DNA of 64,000 nt from Bog-950 sp044225825 (lineage in GTDB: Bacteria; Bacteroidota; Bacteroidia; Chitinophagales; LD1), in NCBI GenBank assembly GCA_044225825.1, contig JBGAIB010000009.1:84263-148262 (forward strand). Reading direction: 5' to 3'. The notes below the pieces were generated by a model that made no database searches, was not told where the DNA came from, and worked only from the letters and a program-made list of their open reading frames with translations. The translations under genes and the position numbers were made by a program. This document shows positions 34,791 through 43,301 of this stretch, in pieces; within the stretch, counting starts at the first letter, position 1; each line of letters starts with the position of its first letter.

Positions 34791-37577
34791 TTGAAAAATA
34801 AAACGAGCGAACAAAAATTATTTATAAAAGGCGCCAAGGTCCATAATCTTAAAGATGTGGACGTGGAGCTGCCCAAAAACAAGTTTATCGTTATTACGGG
34901 TGTTTCGGGTTCGGGTAAATCGAGCTTAACGATTGATACCCTGTACGCCGAGGGACAGCGCCGGTATGTGGAAAGTCTTTCCAGCTACGCCCGGCAGTTC
35001 CTTACCCGTATGGATAAACCAGATGTGGACTATATAAAAGGGTTGTGTCCGGCCATTGCTATTGAGCAGAAGGTATCTACGCGCACCACCCGCTCAACCG
35101 TTGGCTCCCTTACTGAACTATACGATTACCTGCGGCTTTTGTTTGCCCGGGTAGGTAAAACTTATAGTCCCGAGAGCGGTGAACTGGTGCGCAAGCATGA
35201 AGTACGCGATGTGGTGGACTTTATTTTCGGATTGCCGGAGGGCGAAAAGGCTTTTATATACTATCATGAGCGCGTACAGAAGAGTGTGCCCGAGCAGTTG
35301 AAACTGCTACTTCAAAAAGGTTTTACCCGTGTACAACTAAAGCCTGGTGGGGAAACCGTAAAAATTGAGGAACATATTGATAGTAAGGAACTTGTAAAAA
35401 GCAAGGAGAAAGCATTACGGGTGCTGGTGGATCGTGTAATTGTTAAAAAGGACGATGAGGATTTGAAAAGCCGGGTGGCCGATAGCGTGCAAACAGCCTT
35501 TAATGAAGGCGGGCAGGAGTGCCTGGTAGTTAGCGGCAGTGGACAAGAGGTGGTGTTTAACAACAAGTTTGAGGCCGACGGAATGGCCTTTGAAGAGCCA
35601 TCGCCCAATTTCTTCAACTTTAATAACCCCTATGGCGCCTGCAAAACCTGCGAAGGTTTTGGAACTGTGATGGGTATTGATGAAGACCTGATTTTTCCGG
35701 ATAAGGAATTATCGGTTTATGAAGGGGCTATTGCGCCCTGGCGTGGCGAGAAGATGAGCGAATGGGCCGAGCCGCTTATTAAGAAAGGTATCCTGTTTGA
35801 TTTTCCGATACACCGGGCTTACAAGGACCTGAGTAAAAAAGAGAAGGAACTGCTTTGGACAGGTAACGAGTATTTTAGCGGGCTTGCTTACTTCTTTCAA
35901 TACCTGGAAGAAAAAAGTTATAAGATACAGTATCGCGTAATGCTATCGCGTTACCGCGGTAAAACTACCTGCCCCGATTGTAAAGGTTCGCGGATACGTA
36001 AAGATGCACACTATGTAAAAGTGGCAGATAAGGATATTGCGCAACTGTTGATGATGCCTATTAAAGAGCTGTATGCGTTTTTTAAAACGGTAAAGCTGGA
36101 AGGCAGCGATGAAAAGATAAGCAGCAAGATTTTGGTGGAAGTGCGCAACCGTTTGCAGACCATGATGGATGTGGGTTTGGGTTACCTGACACTGAACCGG
36201 ATTTCGAATACGTTGAGCGGTGGCGAAACACAGCGTATTAACCTAACGCGCAGCATAGGCAGCAATTTAACTTCCTCGCTTTATATACTCGACGAGCCCA
36301 GCATTGGTTTGCACCAGCGCGATACGGACCGGTTGATTACCGTGTTAAAGAACCTGCGCGATTTGGGTAACACGGTAGTGGTAGTGGAGCACGATGAGGA
36401 TATTATGAAAGCCAGCGACCATATAGTGGATATGGGCCCAGAAGCAGGCGTTTATGGAGGTGAAGTAATGTATAACGGCAGTTCAGATAAAATTGAAAAG
36501 TCGGGCACTTTAACGGCCAAGTACCTTACCGGTAAACTGGAGATACCCTACAGTAGTAAACGCCGTAAGCCGGCCAACTGGATAGAAATTAAAGGTGCCA
36601 CCCAGCATAATTTGAAGAACGTAGATGCGCGTTTTCCGCTGCAGGCGTTAACCGTGGTGAGCGGGGTAAGCGGTTCGGGTAAAACCACGCTTATTAAAAA
36701 GATATTGTACCCAGCCATGATGCGCCTGTTTGACGGAGCTGGAGAAAAACCCGGAACGTTTAAAGAGTTAACCGGCGACCTGAAACGCATTACTGCAGTG
36801 GAAATGATTGACCAGAATCCACTGGGCCGCAGCAGCCGCAGTAACCCGGTAACGTATGTAAAAGCCTGGGATACGATACGCGATTTGTTTTCGAAACAGC
36901 AACTTAGTAAGCTGCGTGGTTACCAACCCAAGGAGTTTAGTTTTAACGTGGAGGGTGGGCGTTGTGAAACCTGCAAAGGGGAAGGTGAAGTGGTGGTAGA
37001 GATGCAGTTTTTGGCAGATGTGCACCTGAAGTGCGAGGTTTGCGGCGGTAAGAAGTTTAAGGAGGAAGTACTGGAAGTGCAGTATAAAGGCAAGAACGTA
37101 TTTGAAATACTGGAGTTGAGCGTAGATGAGGCGGTGGAGTTTTTTAAAGACAACGCGGATATAGCGCAACGCCTGGCACCACTGCAGAACGTGGGTCTCG
37201 GGTATGTTAAGCTGGGCCAAAGCAGCAGTACGCTGAGCGGTGGCGAAGCCCAACGTGTGAAACTGGCATCCTATCTTACCCGCGGTACGGCGCCTAATCC
37301 TATCCTGTTCATATTCGATGAGCCTACCACAGGGCTTCATTTTCATGACATTAACAAGCTAATGGCCTCGTTTAACCAGCTTATAGAGGCCGGCCATACC
37401 GTTATAGTTATTGAGCACAACATGGACGTAATTAAATGCGCCGACTGGCTGATTGATTTAGGGCCGGAAGGGGGCGACGAAGGGGGGCATTTGGTATACC
37501 AGGGTGTGCCCGAAGGTATCCTTTCCGCCAAAAAGTCGTATACGGCTATGTATTTGAAACCCAAACTGCATCATTAA
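34791..37577 (+). CDS. uvrA: Excinuclease ABC subunit A
   Basis: A 928-residue ATPase that finds bulky DNA damage and loads UvrB in nucleotide excision repair. Two ABC ATPase units are present: Walker A GVSGSGKSS near residue 38 and GVSGSGKTT near 624, with signature LSGGE in each half and LDEPSIGL / FDEPTTGL. The C-terminal zinc module is complete (CETCKGEG, then CEVCGGKKF). The first zinc module keeps only its second Cys pair (Cys284, Cys287 in ACKTCEGFG); the first pair is replaced by FEADG, as in other Bacteroidota I recall. TTG 34791 is the start because a stop lies just upstream and no ATG is nearby. Confidence 0.96.
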   Translation: MKNKTSEQKLFIKGAKVHNLKDVDVELPKNKFIVITGVSGSGKSSLTIDTLYAEGQRRYVESLSSYARQFLTRMDKPDVDYIKGLCPAIAIEQKVSTRTTRSTVGSLTELYDYLRLLFARVGKTYSPESGELVRKHEVRDVVDFIFGLPEGEKAFIYYHERVQKSVPEQLKLLLQKGFTRVQLKPGGETVKIEEHIDSKELVKSKEKALRVLVDRVIVKKDDEDLKSRVADSVQTAFNEGGQECLVVSGSGQEVVFNNKFEADGMAFEEPSPNFFNFNNPYGACKTCEGFGTVMGIDEDLIFPDKELSVYEGAIAPWRGEKMSEWAEPLIKKGILFDFPIHRAYKDLSKKEKELLWTGNEYFSGLAYFFQYLEEKSYKIQYRVMLSRYRGKTTCPDCKGSRIRKDAHYVKVADKDIAQLLMMPIKELYAFFKTVKLEGSDEKISSKILVEVRNRLQTMMDVGLGYLTLNRISNTLSGGETQRINLTRSIGSNLTSSLYILDEPSIGLHQRDTDRLITVLKNLRDLGNTVVVVEHDEDIMKASDHIVDMGPEAGVYGGEVMYNGSSDKIEKSGTLTAKYLTGKLEIPYSSKRRKPANWIEIKGATQHNLKNVDARFPLQALTVVSGVSGSGKTTLIKKILYPAMMRLFDGAGEKPGTFKELTGDLKRITAVEMIDQNPLGRSSRSNPVTYVKAWDTIRDLFSKQQLSKLRGYQPKEFSFNVEGGRCETCKGEGEVVVEMQFLADVHLKCEVCGGKKFKEEVLEVQYKGKNVFEILELSVDEAVEFFKDNADIAQRLAPLQNVGLGYVKLGQSSSTLSGGEAQRVKLASYLTRGTAPNPILFIFDEPTTGLHFHDINKLMASFNQLIEAGHTVIVIEHNMDVIKCADWLIDLGPEGGDEGGHLVYQGVPEGILSAKKSYTAMYLKPKLHH

Positions 37578-37634
37578 CCGAGATTTCAACCGGGTTTGGT
37601 CAGTAACTTACCGCACTGGCGGTAACAGGAAATG

Positions 37635-37642
37635 TAGTTTTG
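37635..37642 (+). promoter_or_regulatory. Candidate -7 element (TAGTTTTG) before the coiled-coil gene
   Basis: TAGTTTTG fits TAnnTTTG. Transcription would begin near 37648, which excludes the in-frame TTG/ATG at 37640-37645 and supports GTG 37691 as the start. A 7-bp hairpin TTACCGC/GCGGTAA (37608-37625) just precedes it. No clear -33 box. Confidence 0.35.
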
Positions 37643-37690
37643 ATGGATTGTTTTTTGCCGGGCAGCCGGCACAACGAATTGTCGTATAAC

Positions 37691-40600
37691 GTGAAGCGGA
37701 TTTTACTTCTTCTGGTAGGTTTTGTATGGCTGGGTACCACCCTGCAGGCACAGGATTTTACCGGATATGTAAAGCGCACCGACAGTGTTTCTTCGCCCAT
37801 CTACATGGCGAAGGTGGAGATCAGCGAAGCTGATAAGCCCCTCACCCAACTAAAAACCTACTTTAACGGCATGTATAAGTTTACGCCCGCCAAGAGCAAA
37901 ACTTATACGATTAAAATTACTTACGCCGGCTATACCGATACCACGTTTACTATTACCAGCGATAAAAACGGTAAACCATCGCCCGAAGAGGTTACCGTAC
38001 GTTTAAAGAAGGACGGCATGCGCCTGCTGGGTGTGGTGCGCAGTCGCGAGGAGGATTTCCCGATTAAGGGCGCTACCATTGTGCTGAAGAATGTAATGAC
38101 CCGGCAGGAAAACCGGTTTACTACTGATATTGATGGGGCTTACAATTTTAAGCTGGAGTATGAAACCAACTACCGGTTTTCGATTGACAAACGCTCACCA
38201 GGCATTTTTAATACCTATAAGGATACCACCTTTTATATCAGTACCATTGGCTTTAACCAGCCGCTGGATTATAAGCTGGATATTTACCTGGACCCGGTGT
38301 TGTATGCCACTACCACGGTACGCGAAGGTTACGATGCCACCAAACAACAGGAGAAAGCAACCAAGCCGGTAATTGAGGTAGGCAAATCGGTTGAAGAGAA
38401 ACAACCGGAGAACCAGAGCAAGACCCAGGCGGGCGGCAACCAGCCTTTTGTACAAAGTGAAAAGGATAAGGAAGCGGCGGACAAAATTGCACAGTTGCAG
38501 GCGGAGCTGGAGAAAACTAAAAAAGAACTTGATCAGGCTAAGAAAAGTACACCTAAAACCGCAAGCGGCGGTGGTGGCGGTGGCGGCAATAAGAAGAAAA
38601 ACAAAAATGACGACAGTGATATTCCGGTGGTGATTATTGAAGATAAGCCGGTAGTAGCGAAGAGTGAGGAACAGAAAAAGGCAGAAGAGCAAAAAATAAA
38701 GGATGCTGAGGCAAAGCAAAAGCAGGCGGAAGAAAGTTTAGCGAAGGCTAAGCAGGCGGAAACTGCACGCCAGCAGGCCCTTGCAGAAGCTAAACAAAAA
38801 GCCAGTGCAGACTCGCTGCAAAAAGCGAAAGCCGAGACAGAAAAGCTGAAGGCGGAAGCAGAAAGACAGCGTGTAACAGACGACAGTTTGCAGTTAGTGC
38901 GCAAACAACAGGAACAAGCGGTGAAGGAGCAGGCGAAAGCAGAAGCCGAGAAACGCGAAAAAGAAACGCAGGCTCTTATAGCTGCCCGCGAAAAGGCTGT
39001 AAAAGATTCAGTTGCTAAAGTAACCCAGGCTTTGTTGAAGAAGCAACAGGAGGACTCGGTTAAACATGTGAAAGAAATGCAGGCCTTGCAGGCCAAAGAG
39101 AAGGCGACGCAGGATTCGTTAAAGCAAGTGGCTACCGCGCTGGCTAAAAAGGCACAGCAGGATTCGGTAAAACGCGTGAAAGAGGAAGCTGCTTTACTTG
39201 CTGCGCGTGAAAAGGCCGTGAAGGATTCGGTGGTAAAAGTAACGCAGGCCCTTTTGAAGAAGCAGTTCGAAGATTCTGTTAAGCATGTGAAAGAAATGCA
39301 AGCCCTGCAGGCCAAAGAAAAAGCCACCCAGGATTCGTTGAAACAGGTAGCTACAGCGCTGGCTAAAAAGGCACAGCAGGATTCCATTATAAGGGTAAAG
39401 GAAGAACAAGCCCTGCTTGCTGCGCGTGAAAAGGCGGTGAAGGATTCGGTGGCAAAAGTTACGCAGGCTTTATTGAAGAAGCAGCAGGAAGATTCCGTAC
39501 TGCACGCAAAAGAATTGCAGGTGTTGCAGGCGAAGCAGAAGGCCACACAAGATTCCTTAAAGCAAGTGGCGGCAGCGCTGGCTAAAAAGGCACAGCAAGA
39601 TTCGTTGCGTGCTGACCGGTTGGCACGCGAGCAGCGGGAAGCCCTTGAAAAAGCTACCCGGGATTCGATTGACCGGGCTAAAGCCTTGCAGGCGAAATTG
39701 CAGTTAGAGGATTCGTTGAAACGGGTGAAGGCTGCGCAACAGGCTGCAGCGATTGCCGAACAGGCACGCCGCGATTCCATCAATAAAGCAAAAGAGTTAG
39801 CAGAGAAAATAAAAGAGGAAGCCATACGCAAAGCCAATGCCGACTATGCTGCCCGCCAGAAGGCACAGCAGGATTCGCTGGCTGCGGCTGCACAGTTACG
39901 CCAAAAATTTGTGAGTGACAGTTTAGCCCGTGCTAAGTTTGAACGCGAAAGTGCGGAACGCGAAGCAGCGCTGCAAAAAGCCTATGACGACTCAGTTAAA
40001 AAGGCCCAGGCGGCTTTGCTGCCTAAAGCAGCGCGCTGTTGGATTACGGTGGTAGATTCGGCTAACAAATTTATTAAAGGAGCTACGGTGACCGTAAAAA
40101 ATGATAAAGGGGGTGAGTTATCGAAACGCGTAACAGATGACAAGGGCTTTTGCTATATCGATATTAAAACCCTTACCTCCTATCTGGTGGTAGTAAGCAA
40201 GCCCGACTATAATAGCGCTACCAATAGTTTCTCGCTGCCTAACAGCGCCAACTTTACCTGTAGCCGCAGTTTTAGATTATTGCCTGCCTACAAAGCCCCT
40301 GCTGTTGTAGAGGTAAACACCACGCCTAAAGTTTCGGAAGAAGAGTTGCGTGTGAAAGCCTTGTATGATTCGATTGCACAAGCGCGCAGTCTGGATAAGC
40401 GCACGCAGTTTGAAGAAGAATTAATGGCTATTAAGCGCGAACAGGCCCGCCGCATACGCGAAGCTGCCGAACGTAAGAGTACCGCAGATTCCATAGCACG
40501 TGCTATCAAACTAGCCTATCAGAAACACCTGGAAGATTCAATGGCGGTTGTAAAAGCAAAAGAAGAGCAGTTGGCGCAGGAAGCGGCACGCAAAAAGGCG

Positions 40601-42802
40601 GTGCAGGATTCGATTGACAAGGCCAGGGCTGCCGCCTGGATGAAGCATTACCAGGATTCGATTAATGAGTTAACGGCGCGACAAGAAAGACTGGAGCGGG
40701 AGCGCCTGGCTAAAATTGCCTATGCTGATTCTGTAGCGAAAGCAGAACAGGCGGCACGTGAACAGGCCGTGCGCGATAGTATTATAGCTGAAAAACAACG
40801 GGCAGAGGCAGAGGCCAAACGATTGGCGGAAGAAGCGGAAGCAAAGCGACTTGCCGAAGAAAAACGCCTAGCGGAAGAAGCCGCACGGCAAAAATTTGTT
40901 GCCGACTCGCTGGAGCAGGTACGCGTGCAGGCAGAGGCAGCTGAGAAATTGCGCAAGGCCCAGGAACTGGAAGCGCAGCGACTGGCAGAAGAAAAGCGCA
41001 AGCAGGAAGAACAGGCGCGTTTAGCCAAAGAGGCCGAAGAAAAGCGATTGGCGGAAGAGAAACGGAAAGCAGATGAGTTAGCTGCCAAGCAAGCCAGAGC
41101 CGATTCGCTGGCCCGTGTAAAGGCTGAACAGGAGCGTTTAGCAGCGGAATTAAAGGCTGCACAAGTGAGGAAGGATTCGATAGACAAGGCTTGGGCTAAG
41201 GCGCGTGAAATTGCAACACGCGACTCGATTGCTAAGGCAAAAGCGGATGCTAAACAAAAAGAAAAGGAATTAGCTGAGTTGCGTGCTGCTGAAGAGGTAA
41301 AGGCTAAGGAAGCCGCTGCTGTCCGCAAGAAGTTTGTGCAGGATTCGCTGGATATGGTGAAGGAAAGTGCGCGCAAGGCAGAAGAGAATGCCCGCTTGCA
41401 GAAGGAAAAAGAGGAACAGGAGCGCAAGCTTGCTGAGGAGAAAAAGCGGTTAGCTGAATTAGCGAAAGCAAAAGCACGGGAAGACTCGTTGAGTCGTGCG
41501 AAAGCGGAGTTAGCTGAACGTTTGAAGTTGGAGGCTCGTGAAAAACTTAGGCAGGATTCGATTAACCGCGCACAGATGGCCGAGCGTCAGAAGTTTGTGA
41601 AAGACAGTATAGCTGCTGCTAAACTGGCTGAGGACAAACGCAAACTGGAAGAGCAAGCAAATGCTATCCGTGCCAAAGCCATAGAGGATTCGCTGGCCAA
41701 AGAAAAGTTGGTAGCCGAGAAAAAAGCAATGGAGGAGAAGGTGGCTAAAGAACAGGCAGAAGTAAAACGCATGGCTGAAGAGTTGGCTGAGGCCCGCAAA
41801 AAGGCCCAGGAGGACTCCCTGCAACAAGTGGCCAAAGAGCAGGCTGATAAAGAATTAGCCGCGCAACTGGCCAAGGCCGCGCAGTTAGAACAACAACAGT
41901 TGCTGGCGGAACAGAAGCGTCAGGAAGAAATTCAAAAGCTTAAGCAGGATTCGGTTACCAGGGCAATTGCCGAGCAGCAGAAGCAACTGGCAGCGTACGA
42001 TGCCAAACAACAACGCGAGATGGCGCTTGCGAACGAAGCGAAGAAGAAAATGGAAGATTCGCTGACCGCCGTTTCGGCGGAACGCGCCCGAATGGAAAAA
42101 GAGCTTGCCGAGTTAAAAGCCAAGCAGACAACGGAAGTTAAGCCAACGGTTAAAGAAACTGCGCCGGTTGTTGAGATGGCCTCTTACACCGTTCGTGTCC
42201 TGGATCAAGGTGCCGGTTTGCCTTTGGGTAAAACGTACGTTACCATTAAAAATATGAGTGGGCAGGAGTTGTTGAAGGTAACATCGGATGAAGCAGGTTC
42301 AGCGCAATTTAATGTGCCAGCCGGCGAAAAGTATTTGCTGATAATAAGTAAGAACCGGTATACACCGGTAGAAGATACCCTTGTAACACCAGCAGGAAAC
42401 AGCACCGGTAACCGTAGCTATAGCTTGAAGAAGGTGCCCGGCGGCAGCGAAATACTATCGGCTGATTTGCCTTGCATTAAGTTTGACAAGGATGAGTACG
42501 ACTTAAGCCTGGCGGCCAAGCAAGAATTACGCGATATTATTCAACAGCTAAATGCCAACCCTGCCGTTAAGGTGAAAATTTATGCGATTGCCAGCAGCGA
42601 TGAAAGCAATCCTAAAATTGTTTCGTTGCGCCGTTCAGATGCTATCCTTCGGTTTATGATACAAAATGGTGTGGCCATTGAAAGAGTGGTTTGTGCTTAT
42701 TATGGAAGCGCGGTTTCGCGCAACGGTTGTGCTAATCCGAATTGTCCGGAGGAACTGCTTTCGCAAAACCGCTGTGCGGCTTACGAGATGACCATCGAGT
42801 AA
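37691..42802 (+). CDS. Giant coiled-coil envelope protein with OmpA-like C-terminus
   Basis: A protein of 1703 residues from GTG 37691, giving a good signal peptide (MKRILLLLVGFVWLGTTLQA). Order: two CarboxypepD_reg-like beta domains (~22-215), Gly-run linker (~290-300), long Ala/Lys/Glu/Gln coiled coil (~320-775) with three 73-residue repeats, a third beta domain (~780-870), a second long coiled coil (~880-1490), a fourth beta domain (~1496-1585), and an OmpA-like peptidoglycan-binding domain (~1590-1703). The coils carry about 40 Asp-Ser-hydrophobic triplets (QDSL, KDSV, EDSV). It may span from the outer membrane or surface to the cell wall. Function unknown; domain calls are from pattern. 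Confidence 0.85.
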   Translation: MKRILLLLVGFVWLGTTLQAQDFTGYVKRTDSVSSPIYMAKVEISEADKPLTQLKTYFNGMYKFTPAKSKTYTIKITYAGYTDTTFTITSDKNGKPSPEEVTVRLKKDGMRLLGVVRSREEDFPIKGATIVLKNVMTRQENRFTTDIDGAYNFKLEYETNYRFSIDKRSPGIFNTYKDTTFYISTIGFNQPLDYKLDIYLDPVLYATTTVREGYDATKQQEKATKPVIEVGKSVEEKQPENQSKTQAGGNQPFVQSEKDKEAADKIAQLQAELEKTKKELDQAKKSTPKTASGGGGGGGNKKKNKNDDSDIPVVIIEDKPVVAKSEEQKKAEEQKIKDAEAKQKQAEESLAKAKQAETARQQALAEAKQKASADSLQKAKAETEKLKAEAERQRVTDDSLQLVRKQQEQAVKEQAKAEAEKREKETQALIAAREKAVKDSVAKVTQALLKKQQEDSVKHVKEMQALQAKEKATQDSLKQVATALAKKAQQDSVKRVKEEAALLAAREKAVKDSVVKVTQALLKKQFEDSVKHVKEMQALQAKEKATQDSLKQVATALAKKAQQDSIIRVKEEQALLAAREKAVKDSVAKVTQALLKKQQEDSVLHAKELQVLQAKQKATQDSLKQVAAALAKKAQQDSLRADRLAREQREALEKATRDSIDRAKALQAKLQLEDSLKRVKAAQQAAAIAEQARRDSINKAKELAEKIKEEAIRKANADYAARQKAQQDSLAAAAQLRQKFVSDSLARAKFERESAEREAALQKAYDDSVKKAQAALLPKAARCWITVVDSANKFIKGATVTVKNDKGGELSKRVTDDKGFCYIDIKTLTSYLVVVSKPDYNSATNSFSLPNSANFTCSRSFRLLPAYKAPAVVEVNTTPKVSEEELRVKALYDSIAQARSLDKRTQFEEELMAIKREQARRIREAAERKSTADSIARAIKLAYQKHLEDSMAVVKAKEEQLAQEAARKKAVQDSIDKARAAAWMKHYQDSINELTARQERLERERLAKIAYADSVAKAEQAAREQAVRDSIIAEKQRAEAEAKRLAEEAEAKRLAEEKRLAEEAARQKFVADSLEQVRVQAEAAEKLRKAQELEAQRLAEEKRKQEEQARLAKEAEEKRLAEEKRKADELAAKQARADSLARVKAEQERLAAELKAAQVRKDSIDKAWAKAREIATRDSIAKAKADAKQKEKELAELRAAEEVKAKEAAAVRKKFVQDSLDMVKESARKAEENARLQKEKEEQERKLAEEKKRLAELAKAKAREDSLSRAKAELAERLKLEAREKLRQDSINRAQMAERQKFVKDSIAAAKLAEDKRKLEEQANAIRAKAIEDSLAKEKLVAEKKAMEEKVAKEQAEVKRMAEELAEARKKAQEDSLQQVAKEQADKELAAQLAKAAQLEQQQLLAEQKRQEEIQKLKQDSVTRAIAEQQKQLAAYDAKQQREMALANEAKKKMEDSLTAVSAERARMEKELAELKAKQTTEVKPTVKETAPVVEMASYTVRVLDQGAGLPLGKTYVTIKNMSGQELLKVTSDEAGSAQFNVPAGEKYLLIISKNRYTPVEDTLVTPAGNSTGNRSYSLKKVPGGSEILSADLPCIKFDKDEYDLSLAAKQELRDIIQQLNANPAVKVKIYAIASSDESNPKIVSLRRSDAILRFMIQNGVAIERVVCAYYGSAVSRNGCANPNCPEELLSQNRCAAYEMTIE
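38981..39603 (+). repeat. Intragenic tandem repeats, 219-bp period, about three copies
   Basis: Copies start at 38981, 39200 and 39419; the last is incomplete near 39603. Each encodes AAREKAVKDSV, then VTQALLKKQ, then DSVKHVKEMQALQAKEKATQ and DSLKQVATALAKKAQQDS. High similarity at both DNA and protein levels points to recent duplication. Confidence 0.9.
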
Positions 42803-42946
42803 ATGCAAGCGCTACTCGCTTTGTACTAAACTTTCCCCGTTTTACCGCTTTATGTTAAATAGCCGAACAGGCAGGTGTATTCATCTATATACCTTCGGTT
42901 ATGTGGCATGCTTTTGCAAGGCAGGCATACACCAAAGCGTACCGAT

Positions 42947-43297
42947 ATGAAAAGGAAAGTAGAACGGAAAATAACCTTTGCCCTGGCCTGGGTTATTTTA
43001 TTGACGATAGCGGGCATTTTGGGCTGTGATAAAACCGATCACGTACCAACGAATGAAGTATGGATATCAGGTAATACCTTCAGTCCGAAAACAATTACGG
43101 TGTCGCCTAATACTACTATTACCTGGCGCAACAAGGATGGTGATAATCATACTGTAAGCAGCGATACCACCGGATGGTTTGATAGCGGTACATTACAGGC
43201 AGGAGCAACTTACACGCATCAATTTACCATGACGGGCACCTATACTTATCATTGTAATTTTCATGGCAGTATGACAGGCACTGTGATTGTGCAGTAA
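42947..43297 (+). CDS. Plastocyanin-like cupredoxin lipoprotein
   Basis: A protein of 116 residues from ATG 42947 (MKRKVERKITFALAW). The signal ends in lipobox ILGC, so Cys27 is lipidated. The cupredoxin domain has type-1 copper ligands His68 (DGDNHTV), Cys103, His106 and Met109 (YHCNFHGSMTG). It should carry electrons at the cell envelope. The nearest copper- or redox-related genes are those of the MbnP/MbnH cluster 7 kb downstream; a link is possible but not shown. Confidence 0.92.
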   Translation: MKRKVERKITFALAWVILLTIAGILGCDKTDHVPTNEVWISGNTFSPKTITVSPNTTITWRNKDGDNHTVSSDTTGWFDSGTLQAGATYTHQFTMTGTYTYHCNFHGSMTGTVIVQ

Positions 43298-43301
43298 TTA
43301 T

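Noticed and set aside
38533..39837. 434-residue open frame on the minus strand opposite the coiled-coil gene, rich in Ser, Ala, Cys and Phe
   Set aside because: It is the antisense shadow of the Lys/Glu/Ala repeats; composition is unlike a protein and no family pattern is present.
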